From positions 44,482-108,481 of the forward strand of contig JAICXX010000001.1 of the NCBI GenBank assembly GCA_025934485.1: a DNA stretch of 64,000 nt, in the 5' to 3' direction. The position numbers and the translations under genes were made by a program. Positions 38,481-47,369 of this stretch are shown here, one piece after another (the first letter of the stretch is position 1; every line of letters begins with the position of its first letter). Under the pieces are notes generated by a model that did no database searches, was not told the origin of the DNA, and saw only the letters and a program-made list of their open reading frames with translations. This DNA comes from Chitinophagaceae bacterium (GTDB lineage: Bacteria > Bacteroidota > Bacteroidia > Chitinophagales > Chitinophagaceae).

Positions 38481-40493
38481 ATGCAGTCCTATTGTAATTC
38501 CCTCACCCGCTACTCCAGGCTCAAGACCCTGGAAGTGAAGATCGGCGATCTGCTCCTGGGCAATTTCAATCCCATCCGTATCCAGACCATGACCACCACG
38601 GATACCATGGATACCCTGGCCACGGTCGAACAATCCATCAGGTGTATCGAGGCGGGGGCCGAGCTGGTGCGCATCACGGCGCCCAGTAAAAAAGAGGCGG
38701 AAAATCTCCTGAATATCAAAAACGAACTACGCCGGCGTGGCTATACGACCCCGCTGGTCGCGGATATCCATTTTACCCCCAATGCCGCGGAGATAGCCGC
38801 GCGTATTGTCGAAAAGGTCCGCATCAACCCGGGTAACTATATCGACAAAAAGAAGTTCGAACACATCGAGTACACCGATGTCGACTACACGGAAGAGATC
38901 GAACGTATCCGCCAACGGTTTACGCCGCTTATAAAGATCTGCAAGGAATACGGCACCGCCATGCGCATCGGCACCAACCACGGTTCGCTGAGCGACCGCA
39001 TCATGTCCCGCTATGGCGATACGCCCATCGGCATGGTCGAAAGCGCGATGGAATTCCTGCGCGTAGCCCGCGATGAGGACTATCATAACATCGTCCTGAG
39101 CATGAAGTCCAGCAATCCGCAGGTGATGGTACAGGCCTACCGGCTGCTGATCGTACAGATGGAACAGGAGTTCGGCGTCTGCTATCCGCTGCATCTCGGC
39201 GTGACAGAAGCAGGCGACGGTGAGGACGGTCGTATCAAGTCGGCCATCGGTATCGGCACCCTGCTGGAGGACGGCATCGGCGATACCATCCGCGTCTCGC
39301 TCACGGAAGACCCGGAATTCGAGATCCCTGTGTGCAAGGATTTGGTAAAACGATATGAAAATCGTGACAAATCGGAGCCTATCCCCCCGATCGAAAAGCT
39401 GCCCTATTCTCCCTTTGAATACAAACGCCGCGTCTCCCGCACACTCACGGGTCTCGGCGGCACCCATGTCCCCGTAGTCGTCGCCGATTTCGAAAAAGAC
39501 GCGTCGGTCAGCCGCGAGGACCTCACCTCCATCGGCTATTCCTATGATGCCGCCAGCGATAAATGGAATATCGCCGATGCAGCCGCCGATTACATCTACA
39601 CGGGTGACAAGGTCCTGGAATTCGACCTTCCCGGTACTCTCCAGCCCATTTGTGATTACAAGACCTGGCTAAGCCTCGACGACCGAACGAACTATATACC
39701 CTTGTTCCAGGACTGGGAATACGACACGGACGAGGACCGCTCCGACACACTCAACATCATCCTGATCGATGCCGCGGCACAGGAAGCCCGGCTGGTAGCG
39801 GAAAGGTTCAAAGACGACGCCACGGTGGTCCTCTGCTGTAAAAGCACTCATCCCTACCCGTTGCTTTCCGTCAGGCGTTTCATCATGGAACTGGAAAAGC
39901 AGGACATCCGCTGTCCGGTGATCCTCGGCGTCGATAGCCACGGCGCTACTATCAACGGCCAGACCCGCACCATCGACGAGGCCCTGATCCATTTCTCCAC
40001 CGAAGCGGGCGCGCTCCTGCTCGACGGCATGGGCGATGGCATCTGGATCACCGGCCACGCATCGAAGATCATGAACACGCGCATCAGCGGCCGCACGTAT
40101 CTGCAAACGCGCAACAACCATCAGTTCCTGAACAATACGGCTTTCTCCATCCTTCAGGCTACCCGGACACGCATCTCCCGAACCGAGTATATCTCCTGTC
40201 CCAGCTGTGGTCGTACCCTCTTCGACCTGCAGGAGACCACTGCGCGCATTCGTGCCGTGACGCATCATCTCAAAGGCGTCAAGATCGCCATCATGGGCTG
40301 TATCGTCAATGGGCCCGGCGAGATGGCCGACGCGGACTTTGGTTATGTCGGAAGCGGACCGGGAAAGATCACGCTTTACAAAGGCAAGGAGATCATGAAA
40401 AGAGGCGTCGATAGCGCCGTTGCCGTGGATGAGCTGATTGATCTGCTTAAAGAGCACGGCGCCTGGATCGAGCCCCTGGCCGTGACGATCTGA
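38481..40493 (+). CDS. ispG: 4-hydroxy-3-methylbut-2-enyl-diphosphate synthase (large Bacteroidota-type IspG)
   Basis: A 670-residue IspG/GcpE, longer than the E. coli form because of a middle domain of about 270 residues, as is normal for Bacteroidota. The N-terminal TIM barrel carries PIRIQTMTTTDTMDT, VADIHFTPN and INPGNY. The C-terminal [4Fe-4S] domain carries ISCPSCGRTLFDLQ and KIAIMGCIVNGPGEMADADFGYVG with three cluster cysteines. It catalyses the penultimate step of the MEP isoprenoid pathway. Confidence 0.95.
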   Translation: MQSYCNSLTRYSRLKTLEVKIGDLLLGNFNPIRIQTMTTTDTMDTLATVEQSIRCIEAGAELVRITAPSKKEAENLLNIKNELRRRGYTTPLVADIHFTPNAAEIAARIVEKVRINPGNYIDKKKFEHIEYTDVDYTEEIERIRQRFTPLIKICKEYGTAMRIGTNHGSLSDRIMSRYGDTPIGMVESAMEFLRVARDEDYHNIVLSMKSSNPQVMVQAYRLLIVQMEQEFGVCYPLHLGVTEAGDGEDGRIKSAIGIGTLLEDGIGDTIRVSLTEDPEFEIPVCKDLVKRYENRDKSEPIPPIEKLPYSPFEYKRRVSRTLTGLGGTHVPVVVADFEKDASVSREDLTSIGYSYDAASDKWNIADAAADYIYTGDKVLEFDLPGTLQPICDYKTWLSLDDRTNYIPLFQDWEYDTDEDRSDTLNIILIDAAAQEARLVAERFKDDATVVLCCKSTHPYPLLSVRRFIMELEKQDIRCPVILGVDSHGATINGQTRTIDEALIHFSTEAGALLLDGMGDGIWITGHASKIMNTRISGRTYLQTRNNHQFLNNTAFSILQATRTRISRTEYISCPSCGRTLFDLQETTARIRAVTHHLKGVKIAIMGCIVNGPGEMADADFGYVGSGPGKITLYKGKEIMKRGVDSAVAVDELIDLLKEHGAWIEPLAVTI

Positions 40494-40513
40494 CGCACAT
40501 AAACTAACTAACA

Positions 40514-41467
40514 GTGAACCGCATTGACCGATTGCATGCGATACTAACGCACCTGCAGAGTAAGAAGAAAGTGACGGCCCAGGAAATGGCCGATCGCTTC
40601 AACATCAGCCTCCGTACGGTGTACCGGGATGTCAAAGCCCTGGATGAGTCCGGCGTGCCCGTGATCGGCGAAGCCGGAACCGGTTATACCATCATGGAAG
40701 GCTACCGGCTGCCACCCGTAATGTTTACGCAGGAAGAGGCCAGCGCCCTCCTGCTTGGCGCGAAACTGGCTGAACGGTTCACGGATGGATCGGTAAAACG
40801 GCATTTTCATGCCGCCCTCTTCAAGATCAAGGCCGTACTCCGTTCCCCCGACAAGGAATATGTAGACAGCCTTACGGAACACATCGAGATCCTGACCCGC
40901 TATGCGCCGGACAACGATTCGCCGCAACAATATCTGTCCATGCTCCAGCAGGCCGTGGTGGGCAAAAAGATCGTTCAGCTTCACTACCGTTCCAATCTCA
41001 AGGAAGAGGTGACCCGCCGCCGCGTCGAACCCATTGGACTGCTGCACTATGGCAGCGCCTGGCATCTCATCGGCTGGTGCCATCTGCGGGGCGACTACCG
41101 CGACTTCCGGCTGACCCGCATGCTGGGCGTGATCCTCGAAGACGCAACCTTTGATCCCGCCGCACATCCATCCATCAAGGAATATATTGAAACATTGCGC
41201 GCCGGTGCCGACCTTCAGGAAGCGATTGTGCTGGTCGACAAAAGGATCGTAAAATTCCTTCAGGAACAGAAGTATCTCAACGGTTTTGTCTCCGAAGAAG
41301 ATCTGGGCGATTCCGTCCGGATGAAATTCCTGACCTCCTCTTTCCCCTATTTCGCCCGGTGGCTGTTGATGTATACCGATGCGATCCGGGTCGACTCCCC
41401 TGAACTGCTAAAAAGCGAAATCAAGACGATTTCCGAAAAATTATCCGTACACCACCGGTCCTACTGA
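40514..41467 (+). CDS. YafY-type transcriptional regulator with WYL domain
   Basis: A 317-residue protein starting at GTG 40514. The N-terminal DeoR-like HTH is RLHAILTHLQSKKKVTAQEMADRFNISLRTVYRDVKAL; the WYL domain (about 145-215) contains VQLHYRS, VEPIGLLHYGSAWHLIGWCHLRGDYRDFRLTRM; a WCX extension follows. Such regulators sense ligands (in some cases nucleic acids) and control neighbouring genes. It heads a run of four plus-strand genes up to 43529. Confidence 0.88.
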   Translation: MNRIDRLHAILTHLQSKKKVTAQEMADRFNISLRTVYRDVKALDESGVPVIGEAGTGYTIMEGYRLPPVMFTQEEASALLLGAKLAERFTDGSVKRHFHAALFKIKAVLRSPDKEYVDSLTEHIEILTRYAPDNDSPQQYLSMLQQAVVGKKIVQLHYRSNLKEEVTRRRVEPIGLLHYGSAWHLIGWCHLRGDYRDFRLTRMLGVILEDATFDPAAHPSIKEYIETLRAGADLQEAIVLVDKRIVKFLQEQKYLNGFVSEEDLGDSVRMKFLTSSFPYFARWLLMYTDAIRVDSPELLKSEIKTISEKLSVHHRSY

Positions 41468-41492
41468 CATAATGCTGTCATTCCGGGGTTGT

Positions 41493-41512
41493 TCTTTTGT
41501 ACAAACAAAAGA
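41493..41512. promoter_or_regulatory. Inverted repeat, candidate operator
   Basis: TCTTTTG and CAAAAGA form a perfect 7-bp inverted repeat around TACAAA, just before the ATG at 41517. It could be the site of the WYL regulator encoded upstream; this link is inference from position. Confidence 0.4.
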
Positions 41513-41516
41513 CAAC

Positions 41517-42005
41517 ATGCTCATCCGCACGCATCCCTACATGACCGTTTTATATAGCACCCGTGAGGCCACTTTGCACGATCTCCCAAAGTTCAGCGGG
41601 ACGGTTGTAAAAGACCTCTACCAGTACGTAGCGGATCTCGACCTGCTGGTATGCGGCCCGCAATATTGGTTCTACCATGGAGTAGACGGAAAGCCCACGG
41701 TGGCCGGAGGCCTGCCGCAAATCCTGGGCGCACAGAAATTTACGCTCGAGGTCCTGATCCCCGTACAGGGTAAGATCCCTACAGCCGTCCTGCCCTTTTT
41801 TAAACGCCTGCCCGCCTTCCGTTGTCTTTCCTCGCGGTATGAAGGACCCTGGGAGGGTATCGGGGCGGAATACCAACGAATGCTGCAATATATTTCGGAT
41901 AATGGATTAAAGCTCAACGGCATTTATGCCGAATCTTTTTTGCATATCGATTTCGACGATCCGGCTAACCAGATCACCGAGATACTGATCGGAATTAACG
42001 AGTAA
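41517..42005 (+). CDS. GyrI-like small-molecule-binding domain protein
   Basis: A 162-residue protein from the ATG at 41517; an in-frame ATG at 41472 would put the inverted repeat inside the gene. It resembles stand-alone GyrI/AraC effector-binding domains: early strand YMTVLYSTREATL, the middle VCGPQYWFYHG, TLEVLIPVQGKIP, and a C-terminal YAESFLHIDFDDPANQITEILIGI. These bind hydrophobic or cationic small molecules. It is the second gene of the WYL-led operon. Confidence 0.7.
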   Translation: MLIRTHPYMTVLYSTREATLHDLPKFSGTVVKDLYQYVADLDLLVCGPQYWFYHGVDGKPTVAGGLPQILGAQKFTLEVLIPVQGKIPTAVLPFFKRLPAFRCLSSRYEGPWEGIGAEYQRMLQYISDNGLKLNGIYAESFLHIDFDDPANQITEILIGINE

Positions 42006-42034
42006 TTGATTTTAACGATTAAAAACCTTTTATC

Positions 42035-42607
42035 ATGAAAAAAACATGCGCGGCGTTTCTTTTCGAGGGCTTTCTCGACCACCATCTTTCCGCTGCCCTG
42101 GCTTGTCTCAGCAGCAGGGGCGGCGACTGGTCGCTGGAGACGTTTTCGGTGAGAGGCGCGAGCGTTACCTCGGCTACGGGTTTTAAAGTCATCCCTCACG
42201 CCAGTCTGGAATATATGCGGCCGGAAGATTTCGACGTCCTCCTGCTGCCCGGCGGCGCGCGTTGGGAGAAAGGCGATAACCTCGAGATCTTTTCCCTGCT
42301 GGTGTCGGTGGCCGGCTGCCGCCCCCTGGTCGCGATGGGCGAAGCCGTGCTGGGACTGGCCGACCTGGGTCTGCTGGACGATATTCCACACACCGGCTGC
42401 CGCCCGGGATATATCAAGCGGTTTTGCCCCGAATATATGGGTGCCGCCTTTTTTCGGCATCAACCCTGCGTCAGCGCCCGTAAGATCATCACCATCGACG
42501 GCGCGGCCTTGCTGCCGGGTCATGGTATGTTAGGGCTTTTCGATACATTGCAGGAAATATACGCCAACACCCATGAGCTTTTCGATCAGGAACAGCAAAG
42601 AACATGA
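42035..42607 (+). CDS. DJ-1/PfpI-fold protein lacking the nucleophilic cysteine
   Basis: A 190-residue protein with the class I glutamine amidotransferase-like fold: CAAFLFEGFLDHHLSAAL, FDVLLLPGGARWEKGD, and PLVAMGEAVLGLADLGLLD. The last is the nucleophile-elbow segment, usually A-I-C-G-A-T-L-x-L; here Gly replaces Cys and Glu follows. A hydrolase or deglycase activity is therefore unlikely and a ligand-binding role is more plausible. Its 3' end overlaps the epimerase gene by 35 bp. Confidence 0.72.
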   Translation: MKKTCAAFLFEGFLDHHLSAALACLSSRGGDWSLETFSVRGASVTSATGFKVIPHASLEYMRPEDFDVLLLPGGARWEKGDNLEIFSLLVSVAGCRPLVAMGEAVLGLADLGLLDDIPHTGCRPGYIKRFCPEYMGAAFFRHQPCVSARKIITIDGAALLPGHGMLGLFDTLQEIYANTHELFDQEQQRT

Positions 42608-43529
42608 TCTCGACCTTGTAAACATTACCGATGAGACCACGGGTACCGTGGTCTCCCTTTTGCCCGCCTTCGGCGCCACTTTACAGGCTTTTACCGTCCG
42701 TCACCCCAAAGAGGGCGTTTTGAATGTCATCGACAGCTACAAGAGCGCGGCGGAAATAAAAAAGGAGCTGAGCCGGAACTTCAAAGGTCCCAAACTCTCC
42801 CCCTTCCCCTGCCGCATACCCGGCGGGGTGTACCGGTTCAACAACCATGAATATCAGCTCAAACACCTTTTCGGCGACGGCACCGCCATCCACGGTCTGC
42901 TTTACAACAAACCCTTTACGCTTATGGAAACGGGGGCGGACAATGGACATGGCACCGTGGTCCTCGAATGCATCTACAGAAGAGAGGACCCCGGCTATCC
43001 TTTTTACTATGCCTGCTCGACCCGCTATACGCTTAATCCCGGGAATGATCTGGAAGTGGTGACCACGGTTACCAACCTCGACGACGAGCCCATCCCCATA
43101 GCCGATGGCTGGCACCCGTATTTTACGCTGGGCGGAAAGGCTAATGATTGGCAGATGCAGTTCCACGCCGAGGCAATCGTGGAATTCGATGACAAGCTGG
43201 TACCTACCGGCAGGCTCAAACAATACGATAGGTTCGAGTCGCTGCGACCCATAGGAGCTACCTTTCTCGACAACTGTTTTGCGTTGAAACCGGATATCGT
43301 CAGTGCCGCGTGCCAGCTTTATAATCCCGCCAATGGATTACGCATTTCGTTTTTCCCCGATGCAACCTATCCCTATCTGCAGATCTATACACCGCCGGCC
43401 CGCGAAAGCATTGCGGTCGAAAACCTCAGCGGTGCGCCTGATTGTTTCAATAACCATATGGGCTTGCTGATCCTGCAGCCCGGTCATTCACAAATATTTA
43501 CCGTTCGCTATAAGATCGCTATAGACTAG
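42573..43529 (+). CDS. Aldose 1-epimerase family protein
   Basis: A 318-residue galactose-mutarotase-like protein. The beta-sandwich shows LSPFPCRIPGGVYRFNNHEYQL, AIHGLLYNKPF (first catalytic His), IADGWHPYFTLGG (second His) and ESIAVENLSGAPDCFNN (catalytic Glu region). It would equilibrate sugar anomers or bind hexose-6-phosphates as in YeaD-type relatives. It overlaps the preceding gene by 35 bp and closes the WYL-led operon. Confidence 0.87.
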   Translation: MSFSIRNSKEHDLDLVNITDETTGTVVSLLPAFGATLQAFTVRHPKEGVLNVIDSYKSAAEIKKELSRNFKGPKLSPFPCRIPGGVYRFNNHEYQLKHLFGDGTAIHGLLYNKPFTLMETGADNGHGTVVLECIYRREDPGYPFYYACSTRYTLNPGNDLEVVTTVTNLDDEPIPIADGWHPYFTLGGKANDWQMQFHAEAIVEFDDKLVPTGRLKQYDRFESLRPIGATFLDNCFALKPDIVSAACQLYNPANGLRISFFPDATYPYLQIYTPPARESIAVENLSGAPDCFNNHMGLLILQPGHSQIFTVRYKIAID

Positions 43530-43567
43530 CGGTGAAATAGCTATATTGCTCCTTAAACGCGAAACTG

Positions 43568-44323
43568 ATGAAGTTCCTAAAGTTTATCCTGCCCGCCGTC
43601 CTTGCGCTTGGATTTGCCGGTTGCCTCGATATCACCGAAAGTGTAGACGTCAGAGACGATGGCAGCGGTCAGCTCACTATGGACATAGACATGAGCCAGA
43701 TGATCGATATCCTGCAAACTTATATGGGAAAAGATGAGCTCGCTCAAAAAGGCATGTCGAAGATGGATACCACCATCCTGCTCAAAGACGTCATAGATAC
43801 CAGTTCTGCGCTCAGTGAAGATAAAAAGGCGATCCTCCGGCCCGGCAGGGTACATATAAAGATCGATATGGATGCCAAGATCTTCACCGTCCACAGCATG
43901 TTCCCCTTCACGAGCCTGCCAAATCTCCAGAAGTTGTATACGCTCATGAACGATGGGTCGCTGTCCAATGCCAAACTTTTCGGTTCGCTCGGCGGCGAAA
44001 CCGGCGGTGGTGGGACCCCGGACATGAGCCAGTTCAACAGCGTCTTCGATTTCTCCTGTACGGACGGGCTGCTGGTCAAAAAGCTCAACAAGGGAAAATT
44101 CGATGCGCTGAAGAACGATCCGCAGCTGGCGCAGATGAAGCAGGCTTCGCAGATGGGTATGGAGATCAACTATACCACGACGCTTTCCCTGCCCCGTCCC
44201 ATCAAGAGTACCGGGAATCCGCTGGCCAAACTGTCCGACGATAAGAAAACCGTGACCATGAAGTTCAACCTCGTCGACGTGTTCGATCATCCGGACCAGT
44301 TCGAATACAAGGTGGAATACTAA
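43568..44323 (+). CDS. Hypothetical lipoprotein
   Basis: A 251-residue protein with a lipoprotein signal (LKFILPAVLALGFAGCLD, lipobox FAGC). The segment after it (ESVDVRDDGSGQLTMDIDMSQM) resembles the beginning of envelope lipoproteins with a beta-rich LppM-like domain, but I do not recognise a family with confidence. A Gly-rich loop (GGETGGGGTPDMS) splits the protein. Predicted periplasmic; function unknown. Confidence 0.65.
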   Translation: MKFLKFILPAVLALGFAGCLDITESVDVRDDGSGQLTMDIDMSQMIDILQTYMGKDELAQKGMSKMDTTILLKDVIDTSSALSEDKKAILRPGRVHIKIDMDAKIFTVHSMFPFTSLPNLQKLYTLMNDGSLSNAKLFGSLGGETGGGGTPDMSQFNSVFDFSCTDGLLVKKLNKGKFDALKNDPQLAQMKQASQMGMEINYTTTLSLPRPIKSTGNPLAKLSDDKKTVTMKFNLVDVFDHPDQFEYKVEY

Positions 44324-44339
44324 GGAACATAGGATTCCC

Positions 44340-44347
44340 TACCTTTG
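44340..44347 (+). promoter_or_regulatory. -7 promoter box of nadB
   Basis: TACCTTTG, 6 nt before the ATG at 44354. Confidence 0.6.
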
Positions 44348-44353
44348 CAGATC

Positions 44354-45952
44354 ATGATACAAACAGACTTTCTGGTTATCGGCTCCGGCATCGCAGGACT
44401 CAGCTACGCGCTCAAAGTAGCACAACATTACCCCGACAGACAGGTACTGGTGATCACCAAGACCCGCATCGACGAGACCAATACGAAATACGCCCAGGGC
44501 GGCATCGCCGGCGTCACGGACTTCGAACACGATAGTTTTGACAAACATATCCAGGATACCCTGATCGCAGGCGACGGGCTTTGCAATCCCCAAACGGTGG
44601 AGATCGTCGTCAAGGAGGGGCCGGATAGGATCCAGGAGATCATCGACTGGGGCACCCGGTTCGACAAAGACTCCGAAGGCGATTACAAGCTCGGGCGTGA
44701 AGGCGGCCACAGCGAGTTTCGCATCCTCCATCACAAGGATGTCACCGGCAAAGAGATCGAACGCGCGCTGCTGGAGACGGTGAGCAAACAAAAGAACATC
44801 GTCATCAACAAGCATTGGTTCATCCTCGACCTCATCACCCAGCACCATCTCGGCTATCTCGTCACCAAGTCGACGCCGGATATCGAGTGCTATGGCGTCT
44901 ATGCGCTCGACCAGCATACGAACAAGATCGTGAAGATCATTTCCCGGCTGACGCTGCTGGCTACGGGCGGTAACGGTCAGGCCTATCGTACCACCACCAA
45001 TCCAAAGATCGCAACCGGTGACGGTGTAGCCATGGCCTATCGCGCCAAAGGGCGGATCGAGAACATGGAATTCATCCAGTTCCATCCTACCGCCCTATAC
45101 GAGCCGGGTGTGAGTCCTTCCTTCCTGATCACGGAGGCGGTTCGCGGCGATGGGGGCATCCTCCGGAACGACAAAGGCGAAGCCTTTATGTCGAGGTACG
45201 ACGAACGCAAAGACCTCGCACCCCGCGACATCGTAGCCCGTGCTATCGATAGCGAGATGAAACGCGCCGGTACCGAACATGTCTATCTCGACTGCCGGCA
45301 TATGGACAAAGCCAAATTCATCGAGCACTTCCCCAACATCTACGAAAAATGCCGCTCCATCGGCATCGACCCCGCAGAGAACATGATCCCCGTGGCTCCC
45401 GCCGCCCATTACAGCTGCGGCGGCATCAAGGTGGACCAGTGGGGGCATACCTCCATCAACAATCTCTATGCCTGCGGCGAATGCTCCTCCACCGGGCTGC
45501 ATGGCGCCAACCGGCTTGCCAGCAATTCGCTCCTCGAGGCCCTGGTATTCTCGCACCGTTGTTATCTCGACAGCATACAGGCGGTCGACAAGATCGGGCT
45601 GAAGACGAATATCCCGGATTGGAATGCGGAAGGCACCACGGAGCCCGAGGAAATGATCCTTATCACGCAAAGTTTGAAAGAATTGCAGTTGCTGATGAGC
45701 GATTACGTGGGCATCGTGCGTACGCATACCCGCTTGCAACGCGCCATGAAACGCCTGGATCTGCTCCACGAAGAGATCGAATCGCTCTACGAGACCACGG
45801 CTGTTTCCCCACAGCTTTGCGAGGTCCGCAACCTCATCACCGTGGGATATCTCATCGTGAAGGAGGCTTCGTTCCGCAAGGAAAGCCGTGGGCTGCATTA
45901 CAATACCGATTACCCCCAAAAGAGTCCTTTGTTGCAGAACATCGTGCTGTAA
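44354..45952 (+). CDS. nadB: L-aspartate oxidase
   Basis: A 532-residue flavoprotein. The FAD dinucleotide fold is DFLVIGSGIAGLSYALKVA; other family stretches are NTKYAQGGIAGV, the EGGHSEFRILHHKDVTG active-site region, LLATGGNGQAYRTTTNP, EFIQFHPTALY and the AAHYSCGGIKVDQWGHTSINNLYACGE segment. It oxidises L-aspartate to iminoaspartate, the first step of de novo NAD synthesis. The ATG at 44354 is preferred over a TTG at 44345 inside the promoter box. nadA and nadC are not adjacent. Confidence 0.94.
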   Translation: MIQTDFLVIGSGIAGLSYALKVAQHYPDRQVLVITKTRIDETNTKYAQGGIAGVTDFEHDSFDKHIQDTLIAGDGLCNPQTVEIVVKEGPDRIQEIIDWGTRFDKDSEGDYKLGREGGHSEFRILHHKDVTGKEIERALLETVSKQKNIVINKHWFILDLITQHHLGYLVTKSTPDIECYGVYALDQHTNKIVKIISRLTLLATGGNGQAYRTTTNPKIATGDGVAMAYRAKGRIENMEFIQFHPTALYEPGVSPSFLITEAVRGDGGILRNDKGEAFMSRYDERKDLAPRDIVARAIDSEMKRAGTEHVYLDCRHMDKAKFIEHFPNIYEKCRSIGIDPAENMIPVAPAAHYSCGGIKVDQWGHTSINNLYACGECSSTGLHGANRLASNSLLEALVFSHRCYLDSIQAVDKIGLKTNIPDWNAEGTTEPEEMILITQSLKELQLLMSDYVGIVRTHTRLQRAMKRLDLLHEEIESLYETTAVSPQLCEVRNLITVGYLIVKEASFRKESRGLHYNTDYPQKSPLLQNIVL

Positions 45953-45970
45953 GGTGAATAATACGCCGCT

Positions 45971-46510
45971 ATGAAAAAACGATTGCTTTTGGTTTTGGCA
46001 GTCCCATTGCTGCTGACTACTTGCGCCGTCGACAGCTCATTGGCGCAAGACTTTATCGTGTGGCAGCCGGGCGTGAAATTGAAATGGGCCGACTTTCTGG
46101 CAAAGCCGGAAAAGCATAATCCCGCCTCCGCATTGACCACCTCCGGAATACACTACCATGGTGAGATCAAGGACAGTGGTGTAGTCGATACGATCGCCGC
46201 CATCTTCTATGAGGATCAGTCCTGGGTAAGGCATCGTTCAGACCGGCTCCTTTTGCATGAGCAAGGTCATTTCGATATTACCGAAATTTATGCCAGGAGA
46301 CTGCGAAAGCGGATTATGGAAATACCTGTGAGATCCGATAAACCTGAATTTCAACTGCCCCTTATCTACTATGTTGTCGAAGCCGAAAGACGCAAAACGG
46401 AGAACTTGTACGATGAGGAAACTGATCATGGCAAAAATGAGGAGGGCCAGTCACGTTGGAACGACAAGATCCGGGCCGAATTGGACTCTTTGAAACAATT
46501 TGCCCGCTAA
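45971..46510 (+). CDS. DUF922-like secreted putative zinc protease
   Basis: A 179-residue protein with a secretion signal (LLLVLAVPLLLTTCAVDSSLAQ). It carries DFIVWQPGVKLKWADFLAKP near the start and a metal-binding-like LLLHEQGHFDITEIYARRLRK helix (HEQGH, matching HExxH). This suits DUF922-type zinc-dependent peptidase proteins. Either lipid-anchored through the Cys or cleaved after AQ. It follows nadB by 18 bp; the link looks incidental. Confidence 0.72.
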   Translation: MKKRLLLVLAVPLLLTTCAVDSSLAQDFIVWQPGVKLKWADFLAKPEKHNPASALTTSGIHYHGEIKDSGVVDTIAAIFYEDQSWVRHRSDRLLLHEQGHFDITEIYARRLRKRIMEIPVRSDKPEFQLPLIYYVVEAERRKTENLYDEETDHGKNEEGQSRWNDKIRAELDSLKQFAR

Positions 46511-46513
46511 CCC

Positions 46514-46521
46514 TATATTTG
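46514..46521 (+). promoter_or_regulatory. -7 promoter box of the nucleotidyltransferase gene
   Basis: TATATTTG, 4 nt before the ATG at 46526. Confidence 0.6.
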
Positions 46522-46525
46522 CCCC

Positions 46526-47311
46526 ATGAACACGCCATCCGCATCCATCTCCCGCGCGATGATCCTCGCCGCGGGTCTCGGCACCCGGTTCAAGCCCTGG
46601 ACGGACAAACACCCCAAGGCCCTGGCCCCGGTGAATGGGAAAAGCCTGCTGCAACGCAATATCGACTACCTGCAACAATACGGTATCCGCGAGATCGTGG
46701 TGAACGTTCATCATTTCGCCGACCAGATCACCGAAGCGCTTCGCGCCGCGAAAGGGTGGGGCAGCGAGATCTTCATCAGCGATGAGACGGCGGCCGTCCT
46801 CGAGACCGGCGGTGGGCTGAAAAAGGCACGTCGCTGGCTGGACAAAGCCCCTTTTGTGCTCATGAATGTGGACATCCTCACCGATATGGATCTCGGCGCT
46901 ATGGTCCGGGATCATTTTGTGCATCGCCCATTGGTAACGCTGGCCGTCACCAACCGCAGCACCTCCCGGTATTTCCTGTTCGACGAAAAAGACCATCTCC
47001 GCGGGTGGCGAAACGTGAACACAGGACAGGAACGGCTATCACGGCCGGCGGCCGCATCGCCGCAGACGGCCGCACCGGCGCAGCCAGCCCGTCAAAGCGG
47101 CGCGTTGATCCAAAAGGCCTTTAGCGGCATCCAGGTGATCGACCCGGCCATCTTCGATCTTATGCGGCTGGACGGAAAATTTTCCACGGTCGACCTCTAC
47201 CTGGATCTCGCGGCCAGCCAGATCATCCGGGGCTATGATCACAGTGATTCGAAATTGATCGATGTCGGCAAGCCCGCTTCGGCGGAAGAGGCGGAAAGGC
47301 TCTTTATCTAA
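46526..47311 (+). CDS. Sugar-1-phosphate nucleotidyltransferase (MurU/HddC-like)
   Basis: A 261-residue nucleotidyltransferase. The GT-A signature is AMILAAGLGTRFKPWTDKHPKAL; others are NIDYLQQYGIREIVVNVHHF, LETGGGLKKARRWL, FVLMNVDILTDMDLG and AFSGIQVIDPAIF. It probably makes a UDP-, GDP- or ADP-sugar; the short length and VNVHH motif point to MurU or hexose-1-P guanylyltransferase-like enzymes. A GC-rich insert of about 24 residues (SRPAAASPQTAAPAQPARQ) with an approximate 18-bp tandem repeat separates two core strands and is unlike the family. Confidence 0.85.
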   Translation: MNTPSASISRAMILAAGLGTRFKPWTDKHPKALAPVNGKSLLQRNIDYLQQYGIREIVVNVHHFADQITEALRAAKGWGSEIFISDETAAVLETGGGLKKARRWLDKAPFVLMNVDILTDMDLGAMVRDHFVHRPLVTLAVTNRSTSRYFLFDEKDHLRGWRNVNTGQERLSRPAAASPQTAAPAQPARQSGALIQKAFSGIQVIDPAIFDLMRLDGKFSTVDLYLDLAASQIIRGYDHSDSKLIDVGKPASAEEAERLFI

Positions 47312-47369
47312 CTGTTAAGTTTGGGAGCCCCTGCCCGGGAACGACAAGGAAGAGAATAATTTTATCGTT

